A stretch of DNA of 64,000 nt from Owenia fusiformis (taxonomy: Eukaryota; Annelida; Polychaeta; Sabellida; Oweniidae): contig CAIIXF020000010.1 of the NCBI GenBank assembly GCA_903813345.2, positions 29,444,828 through 29,508,827 of the forward strand, written 5' to 3'. The notes beneath the pieces are model-generated. The model had not been told where the DNA came from, did not search any database, and saw only the letters and a program-made list of their open reading frames with translations. The first letter of the stretch is position 1. Each line of letters begins with the position of its first letter. The translations under genes and the position numbers were made by a program. This document shows, in pieces, positions 1-12,800 of the stretch.

Positions 1-507
1 CGGGAAAATCTTAACACATTAGAAGTCAATGTGAATCATGAAGGATACGGGTTAATTTTATTTTCAAATTATGTTGAGAAGTAAAAATATTAATGATAAA
101 TGTCATGTAATTTATTAATTATACTCACTTCTATATTCCCCCTTCTTGTTATATTGTTCTTGGGAATCAAATGAATAGAGAAATATTGATGTGAAGAGTC
201 CAATGTTTCCTGTACATTTTCAAATTACGCCGACTGTACAAAACCCCATGTTTAGTTCTTGACTGTCAAAATGTCAACATCCCATGGTAATCTAAAGTTC
301 GTGTAATATTTTTTCATGGGGTGAAGAAAGGGGTACGGCTTAACCTTGATGAAAAAGTATACGACTCTCAAATCTGGACCAACGGTGCTTTACTTTCACT
401 TACGTTCAGCCACATATTATACCACATGTCAATGTTACTTTTATGTCTGCCGAAGAATTTTACAATATGGTTACGTGAGTGATGACTAGATAAGTGATGT
501 TATTTTT
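1..507. other. non-coding flank or intron
   Basis: AT-rich sequence with no ORF or domain I recognise and no convincing splice-site pair. By position it should be an intron of the CILP-like gene, upstream of the first exon I can see at 792. Confidence 0.4.
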
Positions 508-718
508 TGTTCGTATGCTTAGAATAATTGTGTCTTAAAAAATGTATAAAAGTTCGAATCAAAATATTTACGTTTTTTGACCCGAAAGCCGGACGTTTTT
601 CAGCAAATGGTATTTTAAAAGAATCAAGACATATGGACCTCCATAGATATTGTTTCAAATGTCGCTGCGCTATAGTGTGCTACGGATCCTTCATATTCGG
701 AAGTCATATCATGGCCTA
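508..718 (+). repeat. dispersed repeat, copy 1 (also at 11627-11872)
   Basis: About 210 bp that recur with high similarity at 11627-11872 in the same orientation; both copies share the words CAGCAAATGGTATTTTAAAA and GCTGCGCTATAGTGTGCTAC. A shorter inverted fragment lies at 10071-10136. The 63-codon ORF across it has no recognisable domain. The family is unknown to me and I see no clear terminal inverted repeats; it could be a SINE-like or degraded DNA element. Confidence 0.6.
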
Positions 719-791
719 ATTTGTCAGTTGTCAAAATGACCTACCTTTTTGCATTTGTTCTATTTTGTTTTATAAAACTGTTTTGTTACAG

Positions 792-857
792 ACAGAGTGG
801 ACTCAACACCATCATCGATCGAAACAACGAGGGCGCCAGGAACAACGAATATGCCAG
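792..857 (+). CDS. candidate Thr/Pro-rich linker exon
   Basis: A 66-bp stretch between TTACAG and a GTACAA donor, phase 1-1, encoding a Ser/Thr/Pro-rich peptide with repeated T-T-x-x-P-G-T-T pattern. Phase 1-1 lets it join directly to the TSP1 exon at 4294. It resembles O-glycosylated mucin-like linkers. With no homology to rest on, composition and phase are the only support. Confidence 0.5.
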
Positions 858-3800
858 GTACAAAACAAAGCGTTGCGCTCTATTCTTCACTGGGAAGTAT
901 CGTGATGCAAAAATCTGTGTTTAGGCATCGAGATGGCCAAGCTTCCGGTGATGGATTTCCGAAAGATATTTTGTTTTCCCCATAACCCTTTTCTTGGACG
1001 AGTTTCTCAATAATCGTATATGTGCTCTTACGACACTATCTATGATTCAAAAAAGGTTCTTAGTATTGATCTAGCATCATCAAGAAGGAACAGATTTGAA
1101 ATGCTATTACTGTAAAGGAGTTGGGTAAACAAGGCCATTTTAAGCCCGACCTGATTTTCAAGTTTTCTCTTTATTTTATTAATGTATGTGATATATGTGT
1201 TTCAAAAATGTATGAAAATTTAGGTCAAGGTCATATTCCCCAGGTCAAGGTCAAATTAAAAAAATTCATTATTTTCTACCAAAATATACCTTTTTGGTTA
1301 AAATATCACAAATATCTGTAGGAATTTAGTCTCATAGAGGTTGGAATTACAATATATAGTCAATTGGCAATTTGCCAATAATGAGATATTTATATTAATA
1401 TATTCCGCCCTTCCCACGCAACACTGAAAGAGAACAAAAGTACCTAAAATAATGAAAATACTTTATTATTTTTAATTCATTTAAATTCAGAATGTACATT
1501 TCATGATTTGACTCGTAAAGTAATGTTTATTTTTTATGAGAAATATGTCCTGCTTCCTGTTAGCGACATAGGGTATGCTAAAAACCACACACTAAACACA
1601 CACACTGTATATATTATAATTCAACATAATAATATTATTCAACATAATTTTAAAGCAACTATTAAGTTTATTATCAATCATTCTGATAATGTCTAGGAAA
1701 CAGTAAGTACAGATAACGGAGATAATCACTTCTTGGAGATCACCTAAAAGGTGAAAAACATCTAAAATTTCAACACATTTCATCATTGGCTTGTTAATGA
1801 AATAACAATGAAACATTTTCTGATTAGTTTTACTCATCATCACTTGAACTACCTGATTCAGATGTTGTGCACATATAACCACTTGATGTTTCAGGTATTT
1901 TAGCATCTAAAATTTTATAATGCCCTTGGAGAGGTTTTTCTTTGGCTTTGTAACACTCGTGCCTAGCGAAGCCTATATACCAAATGACAGTGGTTATATG
2001 TGCACAACATCCGACCACCCTTGCCCCAGACTTACATTCACAGTACCACCCAGTTATTGGGTCTACTGAGTCTGGATTATATTCAATATACAACGTGTAT
2101 TGTTTGCTACCTGTATGCCTTGATTGAATTTTTGCTCTTAAGAGGTCAGGCGCAGCTGCATTAATTGTTATATCATATTTCCCCTGTGTTAAATGCTCGC
2201 TTGTGTATGATTTAGCCTGTTTAAGCCGATATACACCCATTGTTAACCCCCTTAAATAGTCTTCACTTAATCTTGGGAAATCAGGCAGGGCATTATTAGC
2301 ATCTATTTTCACCCAATCCTTGCAGCATGAATAGCATTTGGCCATTTTGAATAATCAACAAAAATGGCAGGCAAAATTTTCCATAAAGTTCTAAAATTCA
2401 CATCGAGCATAATAAGTCTCCATCAAAATTATTCTTTGTATGCAACAATATAACATTTATGTAACTAAAGAAGCACTTATTAGTAGAGTGGAGACTTGTT
2501 ATGCTCTATGTGAAAACACTCAAAGGATACTACCTCCAGTGAATAAAAATGTCACCCAGACTCAGCATGAAATGTCCTTTCAAAGCTTTACTTACCTCTA
2601 AACTGTACATATTGTTTAAATCAATTGTATGTATGGATCAAATAAATATATATTTACATAATCCTGGACAGATAAATCAAAAACATTCATTCATAGCTGA
2701 TTAAATTGGAATTCATCAAGAGGGTTGCAAAATATGTGATTTTTTTCCTTCTGGCCCCCACCCTCTTTGAAGGTCTCCAGACACCGTTACAATTTTTTCT
2801 AAATTTTTTTAAAAATACTACCCAAAAATATAGACTTCAATCTATGCATTTCTGATGTTTTTTTCTCCTATTCTTAAAAAAAGTTTTTTCACACTTCAAT
2901 TGGGGCACTCTCTGTTGCTAGTTTAGCCAACTCCTTTAATGTTTTTGCGTCATCATTTACGACAACCGTAGTTTTCATTCCTCCTCAAAATCAAAATACG
3001 CCTCACGGCTGCCGTAGCAAATGTGACTGCTTAAGTATATGACCACAGTAATGCGACAGTAGGAATTTTACTGGTCGCAGTAATGATAGACCGTATGGTA
3101 AGCCGTAGCAAATGTGACTAAAGCCCGAGTACAATACCTATCAAAACTAATCGGCAGACGCAAGTCAACCGTAATTGAGTCAGACGTGCGGCCACAGTGG
3201 AATCTTTCTGCGATCAAGCTATGACCTATTGATTTCTACGTGAAACTCAGGAATTAACGAATATAAGAACTCAGAGTATTTTCTACGGCTAGCCTGCGGT
3301 CTATAAAAACTGGATAAGCCGTACGGAGACCGTAAGACGACCGTCATTTTCGTACGTTCGCTGCAGACATTTACTGATTTAATTGATCTAGGGTCGACGT
3401 ACGGCCGCCAAACAACAAATGTGACTTGGGCTTAAGGCTCAATTACATTTGCTCTACGGCGACCATATAACCACCGTAGTTCCCTAAATTCCCACTGCAA
3501 CCGTATGGAATCTATGGTCGGTTTTACGGTCTCCGTACATCATATCCATTAATTTACAGCCTGTAGAGTCGCCGTAGAAATAATAATAATCGGCCTTTTG
3601 GATGTTTTCATTTCTAAGATCACCGTAGAAGTGAACACAGCGTAGCCGAGCCGTAGAAAGGTTCAACGTAAAGCAACCATTTTTCTATTTCCACAAAATC
3701 AAAATACAACTACCCTAGCAAATGTGACTGATAAAATATGTGAAACTCGTCCAAGAGATGGGTTTAAATGGGGAAAACAAAATATCTTAAGCTTGGCAAT

Positions 3801-6800
3801 TCTTAGTGCCAAAACACAGTGTTATTGCATCACGTTACTCGCCGGTGATTCTTGTAATCTAAGCGAGAGGCGAATCTTGAAATCTAACCAAGTAAACAAT
3901 GTAACAAATAATTGTACAACGTGCGAAGGGAGAGGCCGATAATTTCCCATATAAATACCACAAATTACACATCGAGACGGCAGGGGTGGGTAGAGGATGT
4001 TATGAATGGCTCTGCTTTATCTCATTGTCTTTGATTAATCAAACGACGCGCAAAAACATACACGTGTGCACAATGAGGAACGATTCCTGAGCCCTGTGTA
4101 AAGAGGATAATAAAGCCCGAGAACGTAATGCCTCGGTCACACTTGCTCACACTTAACACGACTAATTAAGCTACGACTCCCTGAGCACCCCATAGTCGTT
4201 CGTGGGCGTATCCCCATCTTTTACTGAAATTCAACTACTACCTTGAAATAAGTATTTAACGAGTACATTCTCAACGAACAGATTCTGCGATAGTCGACGG
4301 ACATTGGTCTCTTTGGGACCCGTGGACGACATGTACAGTATCATGCGGCGGTGGAACTCAACGGCGCAGTAGAACATGCCAGTCACCCCCTCCAGCAAAC
4401 GGAGGGAAGCAGTGTAAAGGGTATCACAAAGAAAGACGACAATGTAATCGATTTTCTTGCCCAAGTAAGTAGAATGTATTTATATATATGCAGTTCATTT
4501 CCTAGGCTATCTGAGGTTAATTGTTCTTTTGGAAAATATGCTCTCTGCTTCAGCATACGAGGAATGACTTGGTCCTTGTTTAGGTTAAGGCCGAATTGCA
4601 ATATCTATTTTATGAAAGAACACTTGTTAAGATATGCTTTTCGTTAACAGAAATTCATAATTTTGATAAATTCTATGACTTGAATACATACGCTCCTCTC
4701 TAAAATTTTGACAACCTTAGGTCCTTCATTGAACTACGTATTAAAGCCTCTTTATGTTAAAAAAATTATTTACATGACCAGCAGGAAAAAACTTATAAAA
4801 TTGATCGAAATGTAACTAGATTTCCAATGCCTCCAATCTTTCCGAATTTTTTCCTCACTTGTAAACAATAGCTCGAGAATTGATGATAAATCTGATGAAT
4901 TTTTGAAAATCAACATTCCCATGTAAACCAATGAGAAATGGTAGGTTTGCTGCAAGTCATATGACAGAATATTTATCCATCTGACATCTTGCAAAAATAC
5001 AAGTTAGATAGTCAATTGAATTTGATAACTTTATTAAAAAATTAATCAATACGTTTCTTCAGGTTATGTTATAGGTCTTCAATTATATATATCTAAAAGT
5101 CCTTTAAACACTTAATGAAATTAAAAAAAGTTTCACGTATCGCATTTTGATAAAATTTGGTAACACTGTGCAAAATGTGCGATATCTTAATTTTTCAAAA
5201 GATATGCATAAATAGTCTGCAAATCGCTCTAGTATCCCCCAAAATATAGTTAGATGTCAAATATTTGATACAGACCAAGTTGAGTATCATACCAGCCATA
5301 TCAAACTATTTGATAGTATGCCATAGAATAGGTCCCAAATTATGCCACTTTAAATCATGTCCAACAGTAACTGATCATAATGGTCTAATTCTAAATAGAA
5401 ACAATTGTAATTACAGGGACCAAACCTCAGATATTCCGGATAACAGACAACATGAAAAATATATTGTTTTGTTAATTCAAGTTTAATGCTTTTGTCCTGA
5501 CATCCCTAATTATCAAGTACACGTCGCACCTTACACTTTTGTGTATATATTTGAAATGGAAAAAGAAACCAATGTTAATAGCACCAGACAAGCTGTAATA
5601 AGCACCCAAGGTCGACTTCTAAATAGAAACAAACGCATTACTAGGGACCAATCTGATGTTTGAATAAGATAATCTAGATAATAGAAAACATGAATAATGA
5701 AATGTTAAATCCCAATGTAAAGTTTGAAAATATGTTTTCATTATTCATTTACTAGAAGTTACTTTTGAGATTTCTTTCTAAAAATTTTTATAAGCATTTT
5801 AAAAATTTTATCAGCATTTAATTTCATAAATTTTCCAATTTTCCGCCATTTTTTAAATAAAAGTTGAAGTTTTAATCATCGATAGTGGAAAATATTATTT
5901 TTTTAACACCAATGCAAAGATTGAATAAAGGACACACTATTTCAAGAATAAAATGTCATATTTTACCACTTTATTGTTTTAGCATATCAAAAATATTTAT
6001 GCAACCTAACCCCTCTATCACACCAAACTAGTTCTTAGCCGTTCTTGCCAGTCCTACTAAAATGTCGTAAAACGGGCTCAATCTGGCTGCGGTCGGGATA
6101 TATGTCTAAAATAATTAGCTACTTCGTTCATAAACAGTCCTCAATACGTCCATCTCATTCGCAGTTCGTTCAGGTCGCACCACGTCTTTGTGCAACGTAG
6201 TATAAACCGTCCCTTAGTCTAGAAGGTCATCATGACCTGATTACAGAACGGTATGGTCGCCATCGAATTTTGAATCGATTCAAAATTCTAAATCACATAC
6301 CCCGTCCGGGAAAGTCCATGAAGTTCGTAAACAGACCGTAGAACGTTGTAGCTACGTTCATTCAGTTCGCACACAGTTTGAAACCGATTCGGAAACGTTT
6401 TGACGATCACCAGAATTTTTTTTAGCATGCTCTAAGTGCTGGAGGACCTACTCGTTCTAGTAGTTTCATGAAGTTTGTAAACAGATCCCAAACGGTTTTT
6501 AGTGGGTTCTTAGTACGGCAAATCCGTTCGTGCACAGTTTAAACCCGTTTTCGAGAACGTAGTGAGAACTAGTTTGGTGTGATAGTAGGGTAAGTGAACT
6601 CATCGAGATTTCACTCAGGTGGCAAACTTTTTGAATAAGAAATGAAATTATTTTTCTATGTTAACATTTTGCTTAATATGCTTAACTTAAAAATAAACCA
6701 ATGTTGATTATCTGACCAGGTTAAGAGGAAGAATATACTATGTTTTAAATAATATTGAACCATTGATTTTTATGAAAACTAAAATTTTGTAATGCATTTT

Positions 6801-9800
6801 TATCTGAACCATTTTCATGCATCAATGAGCTTATCTTTTTTTCTCTGCACAAAACACTTTAGAATGTATGCCATGCATTGGAGTGAATTATCGCTTGTTA
6901 AGAGATACATGTATGTGTGACCTCTAAAAGTTAGATTTAAGCACTCCTTGAAATTAAAATAAAGTTCACATATCACACTTTTATAACTTTCGGTTAGACT
7001 AAAATATACGCATAAGTGGTTCAATTTAAACTTTATATGGGGGCATTAAGTGACCCTTGCACAAGTTTCATATTCTTGTGTTAGCTACTCTAAACGTATA
7101 TACAGGGTGGGCCAAAAAACCAATACCCAACTTCAAATCAGGATAAAAATAGTTTCATTCAATATGGTACATTGACTCACATACCATTTTAAAGGTTATA
7201 CAATTTCAAACAATTTGGTATATAACACGATGTCATGAAATCAATAGTAAAGTTTTATTATACTTATTTGGGAGGCCGGGTCGCTATTTAAGGTCTCCAG
7301 ATTTAAGGGAGAAAATAGTAAATTTGCGGAATTATGTTAATTTTTATTTATTTATAGAATGTCATTCTTCTGTTAGGCGAATACATGCTTGGATACTGAT
7401 ATTTTCATCATTCTGTGACTAAATTTATTGTTTATGAATTTCAGTGTTGTTTAATAACATTTTACACTTTATTTATTAAACAATTTTCACAATTGCTCAA
7501 TATACCCCCACCCCTCCCATATGCATCAACAATAAGCTTCAAGTGGTAGCACAATCTATCAATAACCTTATTGAGATATTTCTGTTGCAATTCATTTCAG
7601 CATTTGGGATTCTGTTTCAGCACATCAAAGCTGTTTATTGGATGCTTTTGATTGCACCATTTCCTCGAGATGGCTCCATGTATCATAATCAAACAAATTA
7701 CATGTAGCATGGGGGCTGTTGGGTGGCCAAGCATCGAGATCAATCAAATTGACACCTTGTTTGCAAAGGAATGCCAATGTTGCTTGAGATCTATGATACG
7801 GGGCAATGTCTTGTTGGAAAATAAAATCCTCGTCACATATACGTTTATTGTCTTTTAACAGACCCCCTTTGAGTACTTATTGATAATAAACAACACTAAA
7901 ATTCATAAACAATAAGTTTAGTCACACAATATGCAAATATACAAGCATTTATTCACCTAACAAAATGATATTCTATAAATAAAAATTAACATTTATTCCG
8001 CAGATTTACTATTTTCTCCCTAAAATCTGGATACCTTAAATACTGACCCGGCCTCCCAAATAAGCATAATAAAACTTTAATATTGATTTCATGACATAGT
8101 GTTATATACCAAATTGTTCGAAATTGGATAACCTTTAAAATGATATATAAATCAGTGTATCATATTGAACATAGCTATTTTCAGTCTGCTTTAAAGTTGG
8201 GTATTGTTTTTTTTTGGCCAACCCTGTACATTTGCTTAACAATGATAATATTTTATAATTTTATTATTTAGATTGTGGTCGGATTTGTCCAGACGGTGGT
8301 ATCCTAAGCCAGGATTGTTCAGTTTGCACATGTGAGGGAGTGGTATTGCATGGGAGAGTGGCTACAACTGATGGGTTCCCTTTAGCTAATACGAGTGTAT
8401 ATTTAAAAACCCGTATGTGGGATGCAATAGGATCAACTGACACTCTTGGCTTCTTTAATATTCAAGACATATGCCCAAGGAATACGATACTTGTGTTTAA
8501 AAAGACACAATTCATTGACATTACTAGACCTATCCAACGGCAGAATGCAACACATCATGGCGTTCAAGTCAAAATGGAAAGAGCTGGTGAGTATTATTTC
8601 TCGAATATGATTTCAAAAGTAGAAATTGCGAAAAGACCACATGCGAACATATAAAGTCACACGATCTAATCACAGAACGGTGGTCTGCATCGACTTTTGA
8701 AATGATTCAAAATTCGAAATTTCCTTCCCGTCCGAGCACGTCCATAAAGTTCGTAAATATATCGTAACTACGTTCGTTCCGTTCGCACATCGTTTAAAAG
8801 CAGTTCGACAACGTTTTGAGGAACATAATGGAAATTATTCAAAATTCTAAATGACCTCCCCGGCCAGGCTCGTCCATGAAGTTCGTAAATAGACCGTAGG
8901 AAGTTGCAGCTTCGTTCATTTCGCTTGCTCACTGCACTTTAAAACCAGTTCGGTAACGTTTTTTAAGAACTTGGTGGCAACTACTTTGGTGTGATAGCTA
9001 CATTTTGTTAACGTGTTCCTAAACAGTCTTTCGTACGTCCTTAATCAATTTAAACACGTTTTTAATTAGTTCTACCTCGTTCTCGGACAATTCAACTTGT
9101 TCTAAAAACGTCCCTACTAGGATTAAAGTATGACAGTTCCGTTCGTATTACGTCCAGCTAGTCTTACGTACGTGACTCTGGTTCCAATTGTAGAAATAAC
9201 TTATAATATAACTTATATTCTTGATAGAGATTCCTTCAAATTTTTTCGGCCTTGTTTGCTTCTATTGTATTACACGGTGCGTTTATTACGTGAAACAGTT
9301 TTTTAATAAAGTAACACGAAAGTGAGTAAACGGCCTAAAAGTTTATTTTCTATACTCCAAGTTAAAATTCAATCCAAGTACAATATTTTACATATTTCCC
9401 TACGTTGTGTTGTGATCGTTGATAAAAACTGTTCTAAAGATGATTTTCTGAGATGGTACGAAAGAATAGTCCGAAAGTATGGAAAGTTCCACAGGGAAGG
9501 TTCCAAAAAGGAGGTGAATAATAATTTCCCATTATTACCAAATATATGAACCAATAATGAACAAATTAAAGATAATATCAAATTAAATCTACTGGACTTC
9601 CTAAACCCCCTCTAAATGGTTTCAAATGTTGGTTCCCAGAAGGAACCAACATTTGAACCAATAGAAAGTCAAGAAGATTATGTAATACATTAAAAGATCC
9701 TGAACTTTAAATCCTCCTTTATGAGAATTAGAACTTTCCTGATAGAAAAGACATAACAATATGAAAAGAGCCAAGATTTTAATGTTATTTATGAATCATA

Positions 9801-12800
9801 TCACGTATTGAGTGCAAGTGAACTAAAGAAGAATAAAGAATAGAAATGATGTACATCAAATGTATAGAACAATAACTTATATCTTGAAACCTAAATCAAT
9901 TTGATATAAAAATGAAGTTTGTACCAAAATTTGATGTATATGAAAACCTAAACCCTATTTCATACGTTTATTTTTGTTTTTCTTTTCAATTTCATCAGCT
10001 GGAAGTGCAGTGTAGCGAAAAACGTTCGTCTGCCATATTGGATTTTTACTATACCACTTCATGAAAATAATAGTCCATGGTATGAAATCTCTAGGACGTC
10101 TAATGAAGGAGCTGGTAGCACACTATAGCGCAGCGATATTTGACCTAACATTAGCATACCTACATATGTCCCCTAATAATTTTTATTATAACCGTTTAAT
10201 ATACTTCCGGCTTTAAGGCTGAATTATGCCTGCCATTAACAGAGGTCAAAAAATTTCCAAAAAATAAACTTCCAAACTTTCACAATTTGGAGTACACAAT
10301 GCAATAGCAAATAATAAAATATGATTTTAAGTATATGATTTAGGTTTCTAAGCTAAAAGTTTGACGTTATTTTTCTTATCAATACCAAAAGATTATGTCA
10401 TCAGTGTATCGACATTTTTTATTGTTTCTCGGGTATTAATAAGATAAATGCTACAAATGAATCACTTTCATATTAGAATGACAAATACTTAAATTATGCT
10501 AGGTTTTCACAAAATTGGTCTCAATACGTTTTAAGATATGAACTTTTATTCAGCGGTGAACATTATCAATAAAGGTGGGCCAATTGCTCTTCCTTGACTA
10601 ATTGCGACTACAGCTAAAATTCTATTTCTCGTAGTTAGATATAGCTCAGTTGCTTATGAAACAACCATCAAGACTTGGTCGAATTCATGAATAATTGAGA
10701 AAAATCTTCCTAAACTTTGATTATATCCTTCGGTAAGGTCAAAGAAGAAACAACCATCAGAAAACTTGATGATAGCCACAACTAACGTCGAGGAAGAATT
10801 TTAAGGCGTTCGACTGCATATGACTCTACTTGATTATTAGACATGCTCTTGGAATATATGAACATGCAAATACCTCTGTAACATCGAATTAGATATGAAT
10901 CTTACCTATTTGTTATTGTATTTTGTTTTATAAAACATCGACAATAATTTGTTGTGAGACACTTTACGATTATATGGAAAAATTCTGGTAGTGAAATGTT
11001 TTAACTGGTAAGAAAACTAATACGTTCCCAATCAAAAAAAAAACCCTAAATATTCCATACAATTTTGTTGAATCGGCTTAGCTCATATTTGAAAAATCAA
11101 ACAAAATCTGAAAAACACACTTGTGTAATTACACTAATTGATGATTTGTGATCACCGAATGGATTCTATCTTGTAGTGACGTCACAATAGGGCCACCCAG
11201 CTTTAGATGTTTGATTTTGATAGATTATCTTCTATATTTCGTGCTATATTGATTTATTTTTCACGAAAGCGTTCGATTTGACTAGATCAGCATTCATGCT
11301 AAGCACATACCAAGTCTACGATCTTACTGACATGATTTAGATAGCGGTTAAGCGCCCCTCGATTTTGACAAAAACCTGGTAAATATCCGACCCATGGTTT
11401 TCATAAAAGAAACGACAATATTTTTAGCTCAAAACTGCCAGGTGTCCGCCATTTCGTGATTCCATCATGTCAAATATCATTTCTATATGACGTCACACCA
11501 ATAAGACAAAATACGTGACAACAGTATCCATAAACAAAATTCCTGAATTCTGATCGCAAAAGGTCAATTAAACACCGACATCTACAGTAAAATCATAGTA
11601 ATTTTGACATTATGATATTCAATTTTTTTGTGCGCATGCTTAGAATAACAGTCCGCGTCTTATAAAATGTATAAAAATTCGAATAAAAATATTTACGTTT
11701 TTGACCCCTTGTGATGAAATACATTTTTCGACCCGAAAGCCAGAAGTTTTTTCAGCAAATGGTATTTTAAAAGAATCAAGACATATACACCTTCATAAAT
11801 ATTGCTTTAAATTTTGCTGCGCTATAGTGTGCTACGGATCTTTCATATTCGGAAGTCATACCATGGACTATAATGTGCATGCTTCACATTGATTTCTTAT
11901 ATTTACAGATGCCTGGTTTTATCCTAAAAATATAAATTATGATGATCACAGTATCATTTCTGGTATTTGATCAGATATTTCTAGCAAAATACAACAATTA
12001 GCAAGTGTTGGTGTAAACTAATCGCCATTGATTTTTTCAGTAATAGTCATATCTTGGATGGAAATCTGGAGCGTTGGGATACTGTACCGTGTCCCAACGC
12101 TGACGTCATTTTCACTCTGTATTCAACGCTAAATGGAAAGTGCGTGTAAATACAATATATATTTAAAGAGGCTCTATGCCATAGGATAGCACAATCAAGA
12201 CCCCTCTGGATTTTTTTGCTTATTGAGTTTCACCACATATTCACCCATCTACTTATGAAAGAAGAAGTCCCAAAACTCCCTCTTTCAGTGTGAATTTTGC
12301 GATTGTGCTGGCCGGTGTAATTACTTTCGCAGATATTAATTCAATCTGAAGTTTGAATATACTGGGAAAGTCCTCCTGTTATCTGATCTACTCGTTGAAT
12401 TTGTTTACCATGAAGCTGATCGGCTAGAGGAAACGATTGTGTTTAATGTTGGATGTTGGTTGTTCTGTTGATTATTTCAATAGTTTGACAATAATATACC
12501 AAAAAGTTATTCTCAATATCCATGGTATATGCGATATTATATGAGCAATAACGATAAGACATCATTGATTGTCTGGGGAGAAACCTATGGTATAATGCAT
12601 CTTTAAGCACATGAACCGATAGATAGCAGGGAATTTCACAGATAGCAGGGAATTTCACTATCGTGGAATACATTTATTTTGTAAAGTAAAACGCAATGTT
12701 ATCATTATGTTTATTACAGCAGGTAATATCATAGGGTACGAACTAAAAACGCGCAGAGTACGGAACAACACGAGGTGTATGAAATTTTAGCAAACAGATG

